The notes below the pieces were generated by a model. That model was not told the origin of the DNA. It did not search any database and saw nothing but the letters and a program-made list of their open reading frames with translations. A DNA stretch of 64,000 bases from Brachypodium distachyon (lineage: Eukaryota; Streptophyta; Magnoliopsida; Poales; Poaceae), in assembly GCF_000005505.3 (NCBI RefSeq), contig NC_016135.3, positions 8,960,613 to 9,024,612 on the forward strand. Reading direction: 5' to 3'. Below are positions 33,520-45,146 of the stretch, piece by piece. The first letter of the stretch is position 1. Each line of letters starts with the position of its first letter. The translations under genes and the position numbers were made by a program.

Positions 33520-34514
33520 TCACGGCCGCAACCGCTGATGTGGACAGCGCAATCCACATCGCGGACGAAGTGGTAACTCCGGGAGCAGGTACGCCCAGCA
33601 ACCATGCATCCTGATGCTTTCTACTTGCCGAAGCCTTAAGGCTTTCTTCACGGTCTTCGTGTAGGGGAAGGAGATGTTGCCGGGATCGACCCGGCAAAGG
33701 ACGACGGTGGGTGCCAGGAGGCAACCCACGTGGAGGGAGGGGATGCCCAAGACGGTACGCAGGCCTCACTTCGGCATCCCAACCCCCTTTTTTCCTTCGA
33801 ATCCCCCTGCGTCTCATTCTCCTCCTTTTTACGACTTCTTTAGCAGCTTCGCCGGTCACCGCAACCACGGGTGGCGACGCTGCCTGACTCACCCCGGGAG
33901 CAACCATGGCCGTCATGGATGTGGCTCCTAAGGAAACAGCGGAGCAGCGCTCCACCAGACCAAGTGGGGGCCAGGCGAATCTGCTCGGCAACCAGCCGAG
34001 CAACCCGGTACCGACTGGGGAGCCGGGGAGGTGGTGGCCGCAGGGCCGCAGCATGGCGGGAACCGGCCAAGAGCGGCCGCCGAGCCCCCAGGCGGAGGTC
34101 GGCGGCGCATTCGAGACGGGAGGCAGCGAGAGGGAGCGTGTGCCCTTAACAGCGCCCAAGGAGGTTGTGCGGTCCCAGACCATGGCCGCGGGGGCCTCCT
34201 CAAGCGCCGGGGCGATCGCTGGAGCAGCCTGGGGTCCACTGAGATGGGACCCCAGCATCTTCGACCAAGGCCACGAGATCATCGACGGCATCCAGCGGCA
34301 GCAGCTGGAGTTTGTCAGCTGCTACAACTGGGTGCGCCCACAGCTCGGTTCGAGGAGCGGCGGCAGGAGCTGGCATGGCTCTAAGAGGAAATCTGGGTGG
34401 CGCAGCAAGCTCGGGCCGAGGCGACCGAGCCTTTGGTTCTGGAGGCACCCGCCCAACGGCAGCTGTAGGTGTTGCGACTGGAGCACCAGAAGGCGCTCGA
34501 GTCCTTGGAGGTAG
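33520..34514 (+). pseudogene. Antisense gene of G', linker part (5' part missing)
   Basis: Starts abruptly at the A' LTR boundary, so the Transposase_28-type domain is lost. Open code runs through 33906-34514 (MAVMDVAPKETAEQ, Gly/Ala/Pro-rich) to the conserved block GAIAGAAWGPLRWDPSIF and then RQQLEFVSCYNWVRPQL, homologous to the linker end and coiled-coil start of the gene at 1584-4345. The part after the conserved block runs out of frame. It shows that Q (CAG) is normal at the position where the G copy has TAG. Confidence 0.65.
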
Positions 34515-35448
34515 CGCGCGCTCAAGCTGAAGGGGTACACCGGGAAGCACTGAAGGGTTTCCAAGAGCGCCTCGACGAGAAGAGAAGGATGATCTCCAGC
34601 TACTCCATCGAGATCCAGCAACTGCGCCAGCAACTCGGGGAGCAGGCCACGGCAACACAGGCTGCGGCGACTCGGTCTGTGCTGCGGGAGAAGGAGTTGC
34701 GGGAGCAGCTCCAAACCCGGGAGCGCGAGCTCCAGGAGCAGCTCAAGGCTGCGTCAGAGGCCAACGCTGCCTACTGCCCTCAAGGGCGAGCTGGACATCG
34801 CCCGGAACAATCTCCGCCAACTCGACGAGGAGAACTCGGAGAAGGTGTCAAAGATCACAAAGCTACAGGACGAACTCAGGAATCAGAAGGCTGAGGCCGA
34901 GTACGTCCACCGCAACCACTTGCAGCTGCTAACCCAGCGGCAGGGGAACACGGCGCTACTCCGCAGGTTTGCAGAGATGGGGAATGAGTCGCTGTCGAAG
35001 CTGGGGGTGTCCTCGGCAGCCATCGACGGCAGCAACATCAGCACCCTCATCCCCTTCCTTGTGGACTTCGTGGGGAGGCTGACTGGCGTGGTGGAGCGCA
35101 TCCGCAGCTTCAGGGACCGGCAAGTGAGCGTTGCCACCTGACAAGTCGCCGGCGCCATCCTGCCGCACATCCACCAGGCCCATCCTGACTTCCCTCTTCG
35201 AGGCGATCTTCAATGATTGGTCAGCTGAGGAGAACAAGGAGGTTCACATCAGCGCCGTTAGCAGCTTCGTCGACGAGATGGTGGTGTGGATGACGGGGCA
35301 AGCCGCTTCCGACGAAGCCGAAGCTGCTGGGGAGACTCCTGCTGAGGAAGCACCCGCTACTGAGGCTGCTAACCCGGAAGTCCCTCCCGCGTATTTCTCC
35401 AATTGGCGCATGGTGGCGTACAATTTGTATCGTAATAGCCTTAATTAG
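34469..35448 (+). pseudogene. Antisense gene of G', coiled-coil and C-terminal part
   Basis: Three overlapping frames (34469-34894, 34845-35141, 35131-35448) make one broken coding stretch. The first is coiled coil (EKELREQLQTRERELQEQL), the second adds ISTLIPFLVDFVGRL, the third the acidic tail (EEAPATEAANPE). The same order of parts occurs in the G gene at 1584-2480. Frameshifts lie near 34780-34860 and a TGA near 35140. The direction is opposite to the pol of G' (36770-39797, minus), as in the other Tat elements of the window. Confidence 0.7.
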
Positions 35449-35564
35449 CCCGTGAACTTATCTGTGATACTTTCAACTTGTTTGCTTAATCAAGTTTACT
35501 TGTTCCTTGCTTATAACTATCTTGCCGTAGTTTTACTCTATTCTTTGTGTATTGAGTCTTGTGT

Positions 35565-35830
35565 TCCCGAGGACTCGCCAACTACGTGCCAAGCCGGACC
35601 AGGGACCCGGGACGGACCCGCAGTGCCGACCTGGAGCAAGATAGCAGCGGCTAGCCACTCCACCTGCGGGTTAACTACTCCTAGGCATGCAATTCCGGGA
35701 TGGACCCGCGAACTTGCACGAGGAGCGTACTACCCCCACAAGCGTCCTTCGCACACTCCAGCCACACAAAGGAAGGAGCCTACCTTGCAGGCCAGTGCCA
35801 AAAAAGAGAAAGTTGACAATGCTAGGCGAA
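35565..35830 (-). repeat. Third, inverted copy of the G tail repeat
   Basis: CCGGACCAGGGACCCGGGAC, GCAGTGCCGACCTGG and GGATGGACCCGCGAAC match the reverse complement of the tandem units at 785-1400. It sits just downstream of the antisense gene in G', as in G, so the two elements share their 3' layout. Confidence 0.75.
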
Positions 35831-35892
35831 GTACTTAGCTCTCTGCTGTCTTGTCGAATGTGGAATCTCTGTGTCTGGAATTCTCTCATGAG

Positions 35893-36085
35893 GGATGCAG
35901 CAAGGACGCGATGATGGGAACACCCTCGGCGCTGGGCACCGAGGCTTGCACCATCACCGCCTCTCTACGACATTGCTCGCCTTCTAAGTGATGCAGCAAG
36001 GACGAGATGGTGGGAACACCCTCGGCGCCGAGGCATGCACCACCATCGCCTCTCTGCGGCATCGCTCGCCTTGCTGTCTGTGGAT
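35893..36085. repeat. Tandem duplication of about 98 bp
   Basis: ATGCAGCAAGGACG ... GGGAACACCCTCGGCGC ... CACCATC(A/G)CCTCTCT ... CTCGCCTT occurs at about 35893-35985 and again at 35991-36075. The first copy has CTGGGCACC extra. It is non-coding and lies between the antisense gene and pol of G'. Confidence 0.75.
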
Positions 36086-36769
36086 AGAATCGTGCTTGCT
36101 CCAGTCTTTATATAGCCACGGTGTTGCCCTTGCCGCCACGTACGCAGAATCACCAACGCATTTGTGGAGATACTGGCCCTGTCTCATTTTCCTGCATCAA
36201 GCCTTGAAGTAATTGCCATATATGTACAACTCACTCGCAAAACGACACCACCCGTGATAGCTCAACGAGCATCACAGTGTGCCTGAGTCCTCATCTTTAA
36301 CCTGCATGTCAGATTCTCTCGCCGCCCAAGGTGCATAGCAAACAAAAAAAGTCAAAATGCACGAAAAACAGCATACACCGGGTAATCTCCTGCCTCCCAG
36401 CCCCCGGGCACAGAAGAGCCGACCTCAGACTTGGGTGTGAGCACTCTTTCCGTTCCAGGGTGCTCTGCGAGCACTATATGCGCTGCGGACTGGTCCAGGA
36501 ATGGTTGTGCATCGTTCCGGGGAAGCCCGGTAACGAGCTTGGTTTTAGGGGTTCCGGCAGCCCCCTGCTCACAGCCAAGGATGAGGAGACAATTCCGTGC
36601 ACCTAGAGCAGGAGACAGAAGCAAAAGAGAGCATGGATTGAAGCAACACTTATCTTTATTCGTATTTGCTAGTGGATTACAATCGGGCCTCGCCCGGGTA
36701 CACTAGCTTAAAGAGGCACTCTGCAGCAGCGTCACCCGTGGGTAAGGCGCCACCGTTTCACAAGTAGAA
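36086..36769. other. Spacer of G' with no recognised feature
   Basis: Short open frames on both strands (for example 36352-36624 minus and 36331-36606 plus) have no recognisable domain. By position it is the region after the integrase stop of G'. Confidence 0.4.
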
Positions 36770-37673
36770 CTAGCGCAGGTGCTCAATATTCCAGCTATTT
36801 TGCACTGGCAAGCCTTCTTCAGTTTCCAGCCGGACAGCCCCCGGTCTGGTCACTTGCACTACCCGAAAAGGGCCTTCCCAGTTTTGAGTCAACTTGTTCC
36901 CAGCCTTCGTTCCTTGTATCCGGCGCAGGACGAGGTCTCCAACCTCGAGCCCCCAGGGACGGACTCTCGTGTCGTGATAATGACGGAGCCCTTGCTGATA
37001 GTTCGCAGCTCGCGCAGCAGTCCGGCATCGAATCTCTTCGATGAAGTTGAGGTCGTCAATCCTCTGCGCGTGTCGGCTCTCATCACCGTACGCACGTGCC
37101 CAAGATGACCAATGCTTGAGCTCGATGGGCAGCACTGCTTCTGCCCCGTAGACGAGGGCAAACGAAGTTTGACCCGTCGGCCGACTTGGTGTGGTCCTGA
37201 TTGACCCAGTTTTTCCCGTGGCCCTTGAGCTTGTCAAAGATTTTCGTCTTGAGCCCCCGCAGCACTTCTGTGTTGGCGCGCTCCACCTACCCATTGCTCC
37301 TTGGGTGAGCAACAGAGGCGAAGTGAATCTTAGTGCCCATGTCCTTGCAATAAGCTTGAAACACCGCACTAGTGAATTGCGTGCCATTGCGTGCCATTGT
37401 CGGTGATGTTGCCATTAGGCACACCAAACCGGCACACAATGCCCTTGAAGAACTTAATGGCCGCCTGCACTGTGACAGCTCGCACAGGCTCCACCTCGAT
37501 CCATTTAGAGAACTTGTCGATGGCCATGAGGAGGTACTCGTAGTCGCCAACAGCTCGTGGCATTTTTCCAACGATATACAGCCCCCAGACCGCAAACGGC
37601 CACGAGGACGGGATGACTTGCAGGGCTGGAGCCGGCTGGTTGCTCTTCTTGGCGTGAAACTAACAAGCTTCAC
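36770..37673 (-). pseudogene. G' integrase, decayed
   Basis: Pieces in two frames. Catalytic core at 37563-37369: YLLMAIDKFSKWIEVEPV and ITDNGTQ (first and second Asp region), then FASVAHPRSNG with TAG at 37287-37289 where the family has Gln, then VERANTEVLRGLKTKI. The C-terminal part at 37200-36773 has LVYGAEAVLPIEL, EVGDLVLRRIQ and NWEGPFRVVQV. A perfect 10-base tandem duplication (ATTGCGTGCC twice, 37376-37395) shifts the frame directly after the second Asp motif. A deletion near 37210 removes the end of the core. Not functional. Confidence 0.88.
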
Positions 37674-37815
37674 ATGTCTTGACTAACTGTTCGGCATCGG
37701 CTAGTGTTGTCAGCCAGGAGAAACCGTGTCGAAACGCTTTGCCAGCCAGCGCTCTGGAGGCCACATGATGTGAGCATGTGTCTCGGTGGATGTCCTCCAG
37801 CAACGCACACCCCTC

Positions 37816-38802
37816 TTATTGGAGCATGCAGAGGAGCATGACTCCATTTGGACACCTCCGGTAGAGATCCCCGTCTACGAGAGCATGCATCTTCGCTTGC
37901 TGGGCCACTCGCTCTGCGGCAACGTCTTCTCCCGGAAGGGTCCCATCCTTGAGGTAGTGAATGATATCCACAGCCCAAGGTGGTGGTACCTGGCTCAAGC
38001 ATGCCACAAAATCAGCAGCACAGTGCCCCGCAGCTGCGGGCTCTCCTTGGGTTGCTGGAGGGGCATCCCTAGCAACCAGCTTGGGTGCGACAGAGGGCTT
38101 TGCCTGCCTCATTATGGACACTCCCGCAGGCACTTTGCTGCGTTCCGCTGCCCATTTGGACAACTCATCCGCACCAAAGTTGTCTTTGCGCTTGATGTGC
38201 TCGAACCGTAATCCCTTGAACTTGGATTCCAGTTTCCGCACTTCTTCCACGTATGATGCCATCTGAGGGTAGTCGTAGTCCTTGTTCACCTGGTTGATCA
38301 GGAGTTGGGAGTCCCCGCGAACTACCAGGCGCTTGCTGTCGAGGGTGATCGCCACGCGCAGCCTGGCCAGCAGTCCCTCGTACTCTGCGGTATTGTTGCT
38401 GGAGTTGGCGAAGTCAAGCTGAATCACGAACTTGAGTTGATCTCCTGTGGGCGACTCTATCACTACTCCAGTGCCGATGCCCTGCAAACTGAAGGCACCG
38501 TCAAAGTACATGACCCAGTACCCTTCATCTAGCTTGCCGAGAAGGCTAGCTTCTGGCTCTTCTTCATCTATGCCCGTTGAAGTCCACTCAATGACGAAGT
38601 CAGTGAGTGTGGTACTCTTGATGCTCTTGGTGTTCGCGAAGCACGGTCCGAACGCCGCCAGCTCATTTCTCCACTCGGCCACCCTCCCAGTGGCTTCACG
38701 GTTGGTGAGGGCTCGCTCCAAGCAGTTCTCGGACACTACTGTGATGTTGTGCACCTGAAAGTAGTGACGTAGCTTCCGTGAAGCGAGTAGGATCCCAAGC
38801 AA
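37816..38802 (-). pseudogene. G' archaeal-type RNase H and start of integrase
   Basis: 328 codons. The end of the old RNase H/connection (SRKLRHYFQVHNITVV) is followed by the second RNase H with its acidic set: YFDGAFSLQGIGTGVV, NNTAEYEGLLA, VRGDSQLLINQ and KDNFGADELS. The rest leads to the integrase N-terminus (YLKDGTLPGED, LYRRCPNGVMLLCM), where the frame ends; the finger half CEACQFH is at about 37670 in another frame. The second RNase H places G' in the Tat lineage. Confidence 0.9.
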
Positions 38803-38969
38803 AAGCTTCTAGACCGGCGGGTACCGTACCTGGGCATCGTGCAACACCGTGCTAACAAAGTACACGGGGTGCTGCACTAGCCGCTTGCGAGGGGCGACTT
38901 GCGCCGGCTGCCCCTCGGTTCCCGGGGTCGCAGGGGTTGCCGGGGGTTGTTAGAATCTTCGGCAGGCCC

Positions 38970-39797
38970 CTACCCCACTTCCCTTTCGGCGACGAGCACG
39001 GAGCTCACCACCAGGTCTGTCGCTGCTAGGTAGAGCAGCAAGGGCTCGCCTAGCTTGGAGGCGACGAGGATCGGTGGCGACTTCAGGTACTGCTTCAAGT
39101 CCTGGAATGCCGCTTCTGCCTCGGCAGTCCAGTTGATTGGACCCTTCTTCTTCATCACTTTGAAGAAAGGCAGGGCTTGCTTGCCCAACCTTGAAATGAA
39201 ATGTCCGAGCGCCGCAACGCAGCCGTTGTTGAGGCGTTGGACATCTCTGACCTTGCGGGGTGCCTCCATCTTCTCGATCACTTCGATCTTCTGTGGATTG
39301 GTCTCGATTCCCTGGTGAGACACCATGAAGCCCAACAAGTGCCCTGAGGCCACGCCGAACGTGCACTTCTCAGGGTTGAGCTTGAGATTGATCCTGCGGA
39401 GGTTGTCAAACGTCTCCGGTAGGTCGGCGATGTAGGCCTCAATGTTGCGGCCTAGCTGGGGTCCAAGACGCTCTCGTAAGGCACGCTGAAATGTTGAGCC
39501 CGTATTCTTCAACCCGAAAGGCATGCACGTATAACAGTAGCATCAGACCGGGGTGATGAACGTTGTTTTTTCCTCATCTTCGACTGCCATCTGAATTTGA
39601 TGGTAGTCGGAGAAAGCATTCAAAACGCACAACGATTCACAATCTGCTGTGGAGTCTACTATTTTATCGATATGGGGTACAGGGAAAGGGTCCTGAGGGC
39701 ATTCGCGATTAAGATCAGTGAAATCTACACACATGCGCAATTTATTTCCTGCCTTAGGGACTAGAACAGGATTAGCTAACCATGTAGGGTACAACAC
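38970..39797 (-). pseudogene. G' reverse transcriptase lacking its catalytic YxDD box
   Basis: Two frames, 39797-39543 (TWLANPVLVPKAGNKLRMCV, DFTDLNRECP) and 39524-38970 (CMPFGLKNTGSTFQRAL, LNPEKCTFGVASGHLLGF). TGA at 39543-39545 separates them. The stretch that should hold Tyr-x-Asp-Asp reads NIEAYIADLPETF: the two aspartates and about 15 following residues are deleted in frame. The N-terminal end is cut at 39797 by LTR H. Enzymatically dead irrespective of the stops. Confidence 0.88.
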
Positions 39798-40886
39798 GTG
39801 TCATTCGGCTCTGGAGGGAGAGGGGTGGAGACGCGGTGCGACAGGCGGACAGACGACGGACGATGCAGACGGCGGGGGCGGCTCGGCGACGGGCGGACGG
39901 CGTAGACGGGCGGTCGGCGGCCGGCGGGCACGGTTGTGGCGGCGAGGAGCTGCGGATGTCCTGAAGTAAAAGTGCACGCGTCACGAGATGCGCACGGGAG
40001 AGAGGAGAGAGAGGAGGTGGTCGGCGACGAGAAACGCTCACCGGAGCGGTAGCGGCGGCACAAAAATGGTGGCGGCCGAAAGCAACTCCGGCGAGAAATT
40101 GCAGCAAAACCGGGGCGCAATCGCGAGCGGGGAAAGAGGGAAATGAGAGAGGGCCACGAGGGCTTTAAAGCGACGCTCAAGGAATCTCGCGGGGATTGTG
40201 GCGGTGATGGCGGCGGCAATCGGGCGGCGAGGGCGCCGTGACGGGCGGGCTTCCCCGTTTGGGGAAGAAGCCCCCCCCCCCCCCCCCCGTGACAGGGGGG
40301 TCCCGCCTGTCGGTCGCAGGGGCGGGCTCGGGCGGGGCATGGCCGGCTGCGGGGCTGCGGCGCGCGCGGTAAGTGGGCCGGTTCAGCCCAAAATGGCCGG
40401 GCCGGTCCATTTCCCCCTTTTTTTTCTTTTAGCCTTTTCTTTTTCCCCTTTTTCTCATTTCTTTGATATCTTTTGATTTTGAACTCCAAATCGGTCCAAA
40501 TAAAATCCAGAAAATTTGGAAAATCATCTTTTGTCATGATTCAACTTTTGGGAGTAGTTTCCCCTCTAAATAAAATACACAAAAATACATTTTCCCTATA
40601 AATGCCTTTAGGGCTATATAACTATTTAAATAAAATAGTTTTTCAACTCCAAATAATTATCAAAAAAATCATGGGATAGCTCATATATGCAATAAACCCC
40701 TTTTATAGATAAATCTTATTGGTTTGAAGAATCAAAACTTAAATGGGTGTAAACCCTAGGGTTTTAAATTGAAACAAAGTCTTTTAAAGCCTTTTGAGAT
40801 TCAAATTTGAATTCAAATATGCAATTGTGGCATGATGCTCATGGTTGCAATGCACATGTAAAAGTTTGAAATTTTGGGATGTTACA
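39798..40886 (-). mobile_element. Truncated chromovirus LTR H (minus)
   Basis: On the minus strand it begins TGTAACATCCC at 40886 and follows the same course as the C, D and E LTRs (ATTTGAATTCAAATTTGAAT, TATAGCCCTAAAGGCATTTA, a pyrimidine-rich block, CTGTCAGTGACC-like words). It breaks off after about 1.09 kb near 39798 against G' RT. It joins the D interior with no purine tract. It is either a further insertion or the 3' LTR of a D copy that lost most of its inside. It contains a run of 18 C at 40271-40288. Confidence 0.8.
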
Positions 40887-41104
40887 CACAAGCATATCAA
40901 TCAAAAAACAATCCTTTATTAAAATTTCTTTCGAAGACTCATTGTTGGCCCACGGCCTAAATAAAAAGGAAAATAAAAAAATAAAAAAATAAAAGAAAAG
41001 AAGAACCAACGGTCTACGTCGCCATACAATAAAAGTTCTGTATGGTCAACGACTAACACGTACTCGTATTTTATTATATGGTAAGAGAGATGTGGTGGTC
41101 TCCA
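40887..41104 (-). mobile_element. Element D interior, piece left of C
   Basis: Homologous (inverted) to the spacer between the pre-gag frame and gag in element C (44880-45060): ACCATACA...TGTATGG...CGT words and GATTGATATGCTTG. Separated from the rest of D (51813-52931) by the insertion of C. No gene. Confidence 0.7.
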
Positions 41105-41109
41105 AAACA
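41105..41109 (+). repeat. Target duplication AAACA (left) of C
   Basis: AAACA directly precedes TGTAACATCG; the partner is at 51808-51812. Confidence 0.85.
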
Positions 41110-43790
41110 TGTAACATCGCAAAAATTCAAATTCTTACATGTGCATTGCATCCATAAGCATCATGCCACAATTGCATATTTGAATTCAAATTTGAATCTA
41201 GAAAGGATTTAAAAGTTTCGAATTCAATTTAACCCCTAGGGTTTTCACCCAATTGAGCTTTGGATCTTCAAACCCATAGGGTTTATTTATAAAAGGGGTT
41301 TATTGCATAAGTAAACTATCCCATAATTTTTGGATAATTATTTGGACTTGAAAAACTATTTAATTTAAATAGTTATATAGCCCTAAAGGCATTTATAGGG
41401 CAAAGGTATTTTTCTATATTTTATTTTGAGTGGAAATTACTCCAAAAGTTTAATCATGATAAAACATGATTTTAAAAAAAATTCTAGAACTTATTTGGAC
41501 CAATTTGGAGTTCAAAATCAAAAAATATCAAAGAAATGAGAAAAAGAAAAAAAGAAAAGGCTAAAAGAAAAAAAAGGGAAGAAACCGGACCGGCCCGGCC
41601 AAATGGGCCGAACCGGCCCCGTCCCGACCGCGCCCGAGCCAAATCGAGCTAGCCCGGTCCGCACGCGCGCGCCCGCGGTCACTGACAGGTGGGGCCTACC
41701 TGTCAGGGCTTTCTTCCTCGTTAGGAAAGCCGCCCGCGTCACGGGACCGTGCCCGCGCCGGATTCGCCACGCGCCATCACCATTCTCAGAGAATTCGGCC
41801 GTCCCGAAGCAACCCGAGCGCGCCCCTATAAAGCCCAAAAACCCCTCTCTTCTTTCCCCCACTTGCTTCACCGTCTCCACGCGCCCACGCTGCTGGATTT
41901 CACCGCCGACAAACCTCGCCGCCGACAAACCTCGCCGCCGCCGCCGTTCTTCGCTTCGAGTCGACACGACGGTGAGCCTCCTCGCCCGAGACCACAAATT
42001 TCTGGAGCGCCTCGGCCGTGCGCATCTTTTGACACGCGTTGTTTTGATTCTGGTGCCCCCTAGCCGCCGGAACCAAGCCGCCCGTCGCTCGCCGGCGCTC
42101 CCCCGTCCGCCGCCGTCTTCGCGCCGTCCTAGGCGTGGAACCTGACGTCCCCGAGCGCCGCCGTCTCAACCTGTAGACACTTTTGGCACTGTTTAAATTT
42201 AAATTTGAATTTTTGAATCACAGTCATTTTACAGGATAGTGTTTAATGCCATTTAATTCATAACTAATTATTTTGAGATCCTATTTAATTGAAACCAGTG
42301 CCCAAAAATTTGGTTTATTATCCTGTGTCCATTGGGATAGAGAGATAAATATTTTGAATTAAATTATTTGGCTGATGCCAATAAAACCTTATTTAGGGTT
42401 TTAATATTTTGTTTTTTCCTTGCCCTTTGCTTAAACCCTAATGCATTATTTTTAATTACTAATGCTTAGGATCAGTTGATCACCAAAATAAAATAAACCA
42501 AATAATGTCACATGTTTTGCATTGCATCATGGCATACATCTTCCTTTGATTGTATTGTATGTTTATGTATGTATTGCTTGTATTGTATAGTTTTCTCGGA
42601 GAGCGAACCTTGTGACTGTGACGAGGGTTTGAACTCCAACTGCTAGCAAGGCAAGTTCAATTTGATCATATCCTATTGCTGTCTGTTTTTAAATACTTAT
42701 GCATTAGAGTTGTTTGTAGAAATGCATTGATAGGACTATGACTCGTACTTATGCTAGTTATGATTGACATACTAGCTATAGGACCTTTGCCATGAATCCT
42801 CCACCAATAGCCATCGTGATTAGTATTGCTTAGCCATGCTATGTTAATAAACGTGGGAGGGAATCTCAATCACTGTGAAATGATGATGTGGAGTGATTTT
42901 GGAAACTTGGCAAAAACAACCCTAATGAACCATCCTTGGTGGACTGCTTTGAGTATTCGAGATGTTATGCGATGTCAGGTCCATTTCTATGGGTCCCTCT
43001 GAGTCGAGTCTCCGTGGATTCGGAGATGGATCGTCCATGGATGTCTCTTCCGTGGATTCGGGGAGCCCTTGCGTCGCAAATGGGGAATGCCACCTGGGGT
43101 ATCAGAAACCGGACTAGTTTCACGTTTAGTAGCTTCCAGTACAACCACATGGTAATATGGGCTCTGCCTGGATGGAGTAAGAAATGTTTACCCAGATCCG
43201 AGGGATTGTACTAAGGTAGTTGTGTAGGTGGGAGCGCGGGTCCCTCGGGTGGTCTGGGCGAACATGTTCTGAAAATTCTTGAAGTCGATGCCGTTGCTAC
43301 TCCACCCGGAGGACAGCAAGGGATTAACACATCGAATTCTTGTGGGGAATGTGTACAACCTCTCGAGAGTGTCAAACTAAGTACTTAGCCGTGTCCCCGG
43401 TTACGAACAATTATGAGCAACTAGATATTGGGGCTGTAAGGAAAGTCTCACTCATTCCAACTTCTTAAATAAAATGAATGGTTTGAACTTGGGTTTAGGA
43501 GCATTGATGTTTCTACTCGATGTCCTTAGTTTAATAGGAGCATCGGTGTTTCTACCCGGTGTCCATTAGTTAACAATATTGTAACATTCAATTGTAGTAG
43601 GATAATCTATGTTTTGCTACCACGCCAAAAAGCCTGAACTCCGCTATACCTCAAATGCGTGTATACTTGGTAGGATCTGTTATAACTTCCAGGTGAGCTT
43701 GCCAATACATTGAATGTATTGACCACGTAGTGGCTGCAATTAATAATGCAGCTGAATCTGACGAAGAGTGAGGGTCGTCGATGTTCTTTG
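41110..43790 (+). mobile_element. 5' LTR of C, truncated at its 3' end
   Basis: Begins TGTAACATCG. TATAAA at 41827-41832. Compared with the 3' LTR it has two losses: about 390 bp in the GC-rich part (the 3' LTR's 49490-49880 is missing at about 42170) and the last 300 bp including the primer site, which are replaced by an unrelated LTR piece starting at 43792. The GC-rich segment 41600-42150 has long open frames on both strands that I treat as non-coding. Confidence 0.88.
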
Positions 43791-43791
43791 A

Positions 43792-44173
43792 TGGCATGCA
43801 TGGGTGCCACCTCCGCTGCTAGGGGCCTAAAACCCTAGGGTAGGATTGGACAACCACTGTTCCTTTGATCGGACGGGTAACTACCCGTCGGTCGGCTCAT
43901 TTACTGAGCCGCGCGCCTCACTCCTTGCCTTGGTGGGACCGCGCGTCCCACACCCGCCACGCGCCCGCGTGGCGCTGTCCACTGGGCCCCATGCCCGAGG
44001 TGGGGGCATGCGCCCGGGAACCCCCAGTCCCAGCAAGTCCACCCCGGGAAGCACCCGGGCCCAACGCACCCGGAACCCCCTCCCGGGAAGCAGCTTCCCG
44101 GGAGGTGCCGAGATGGGAATATTCCCCGAAGCCCCGCTAGCCCCTTCGGGCTGGTAGCTTGCCGGGGAGCTCA
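43792..44173 (-). mobile_element. Inverted fragment of a G-type LTR inside C
   Basis: Reverse complement of about 4454-4823: GGCTCATTTACTGAGCCGCG, CACTGGGCCCCATGCCCGAG and GGAATATTCCCCGAAGCCCC have counterparts in the G LTR. On the minus strand it begins TGAGCTCCCC, a true LTR-like end, and stops in the middle of U3. It replaces the end of the C 5' LTR, the primer site and the start of the C interior, so it came by insertion plus deletion or by ectopic repair. Confidence 0.85.
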
Positions 44174-44188
44174 TAGACGCTCCCCTGG

Positions 44189-44856
44189 ATGAGACCTTCC
44201 TGGGAACTCGGGAACGGGGCCCACGCGTCGCGCAGCGGTGGTACCCCGGGTGCCACTGATGCGACAGCCGTGGCCATCACCGACAGCGAGAATGCAACTT
44301 CGGTGACGTCTCACTTCGAGAACTTGGAGGCGAACACAGTGGACTTGGAGTCTTGCCTCGAGCACGAGATGACCAGGGCCGACCTGGCCGAGGAGCAGAT
44401 TGGTAATCTGTTGGGAGAGAAGACTCAGTGGCAGGAGGACAAGATATTGTTGCAGAACACTGCCATTAATATGGAAGGAGTCATCAGTCAGCTGCTGTAT
44501 GAGAGGGACCAAGCTCGTTTCTACCGCGAGAAGTTCAAGACGTTCCTCGAGGCCACCACCCCGGCCGAACCAACAGATCAGAGAGAGCAGGCCCGCTACT
44601 ACAGCGAGCGGTTTAAGGCTTTCATGGTAGCCGAAGCCGCAGCAGCCGCAGCCGCCGCCGAGCCAGCGCCAGCTGCCGCACCGGCACCAGACCAAGCCCC
44701 ACCTCCACCATAGGATCAGGAGGTGGTACCTCAGGAGGGAGTGCCGACTGAGGAGGAGGAGCCCCCGGAGGTCCACGAGATGGACACCCCTGCCACCAAC
44801 ACCCGCTCCAAGAGGAAGAGGGTGAATGGAGCCACGACATCAGCCACACCTCCCTA
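44189..44856 (+). pseudogene. Pre-gag frame of C, unknown function
   Basis: About 220 codons ending NTRSKRKRVNGATTSATPP. Middle part helical and charged (MTRADLAEEQIGNLLGEK; LLYERDQARFYREKFKTF), then an Ala/Pro-rich stretch. TAG at 44711-44713 interrupts it; the J copy has CAG at that place. Homologues lie at 51815-52583 and 60926-61296, each between an LTR/primer site and gag, so this is a regular extra gene of this chromovirus family. No known domain. The N-terminus is lost through the G-LTR replacement. Confidence 0.65.
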
Positions 44857-45146
44857 GTCTCGATGCCTGCTAGTTTGTACCAGTTTCTATCGTTAACAGT
44901 TTTGCGAGTTAGTCATTGACCATACAATCTATGTGTATGGCAATGTAGATCGATTGCATTTTTCTGTACTCTTTTATTTATGGGCAGTGTCCCATCGTGA
45001 ACAAGTGTGATTTGCTGATTTTTCCAAAAACTATTTATGATTGAGTGTATGATTGATATATGCTTGAGTTAAGATCTTGTTTTGGGGGATTAGCTATCCT
45101 TAGCTCTACTCTGTCCATTATTCCTCATCGATGCTATCCTAAACAA

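Noticed and set aside
41021..41052. tRNA-like or small structured RNA gene near the CCATACA/TGTATGG pairs
   Set aside because: Only a short inverted repeat within the retroelement spacer; no cloverleaf or box elements.
41603..42145. Long open frames in the GC-rich centres of the C, D, E and F LTRs
   Set aside because: Overlapping frames on both strands, biased composition, different lengths in different LTR copies, no domain.
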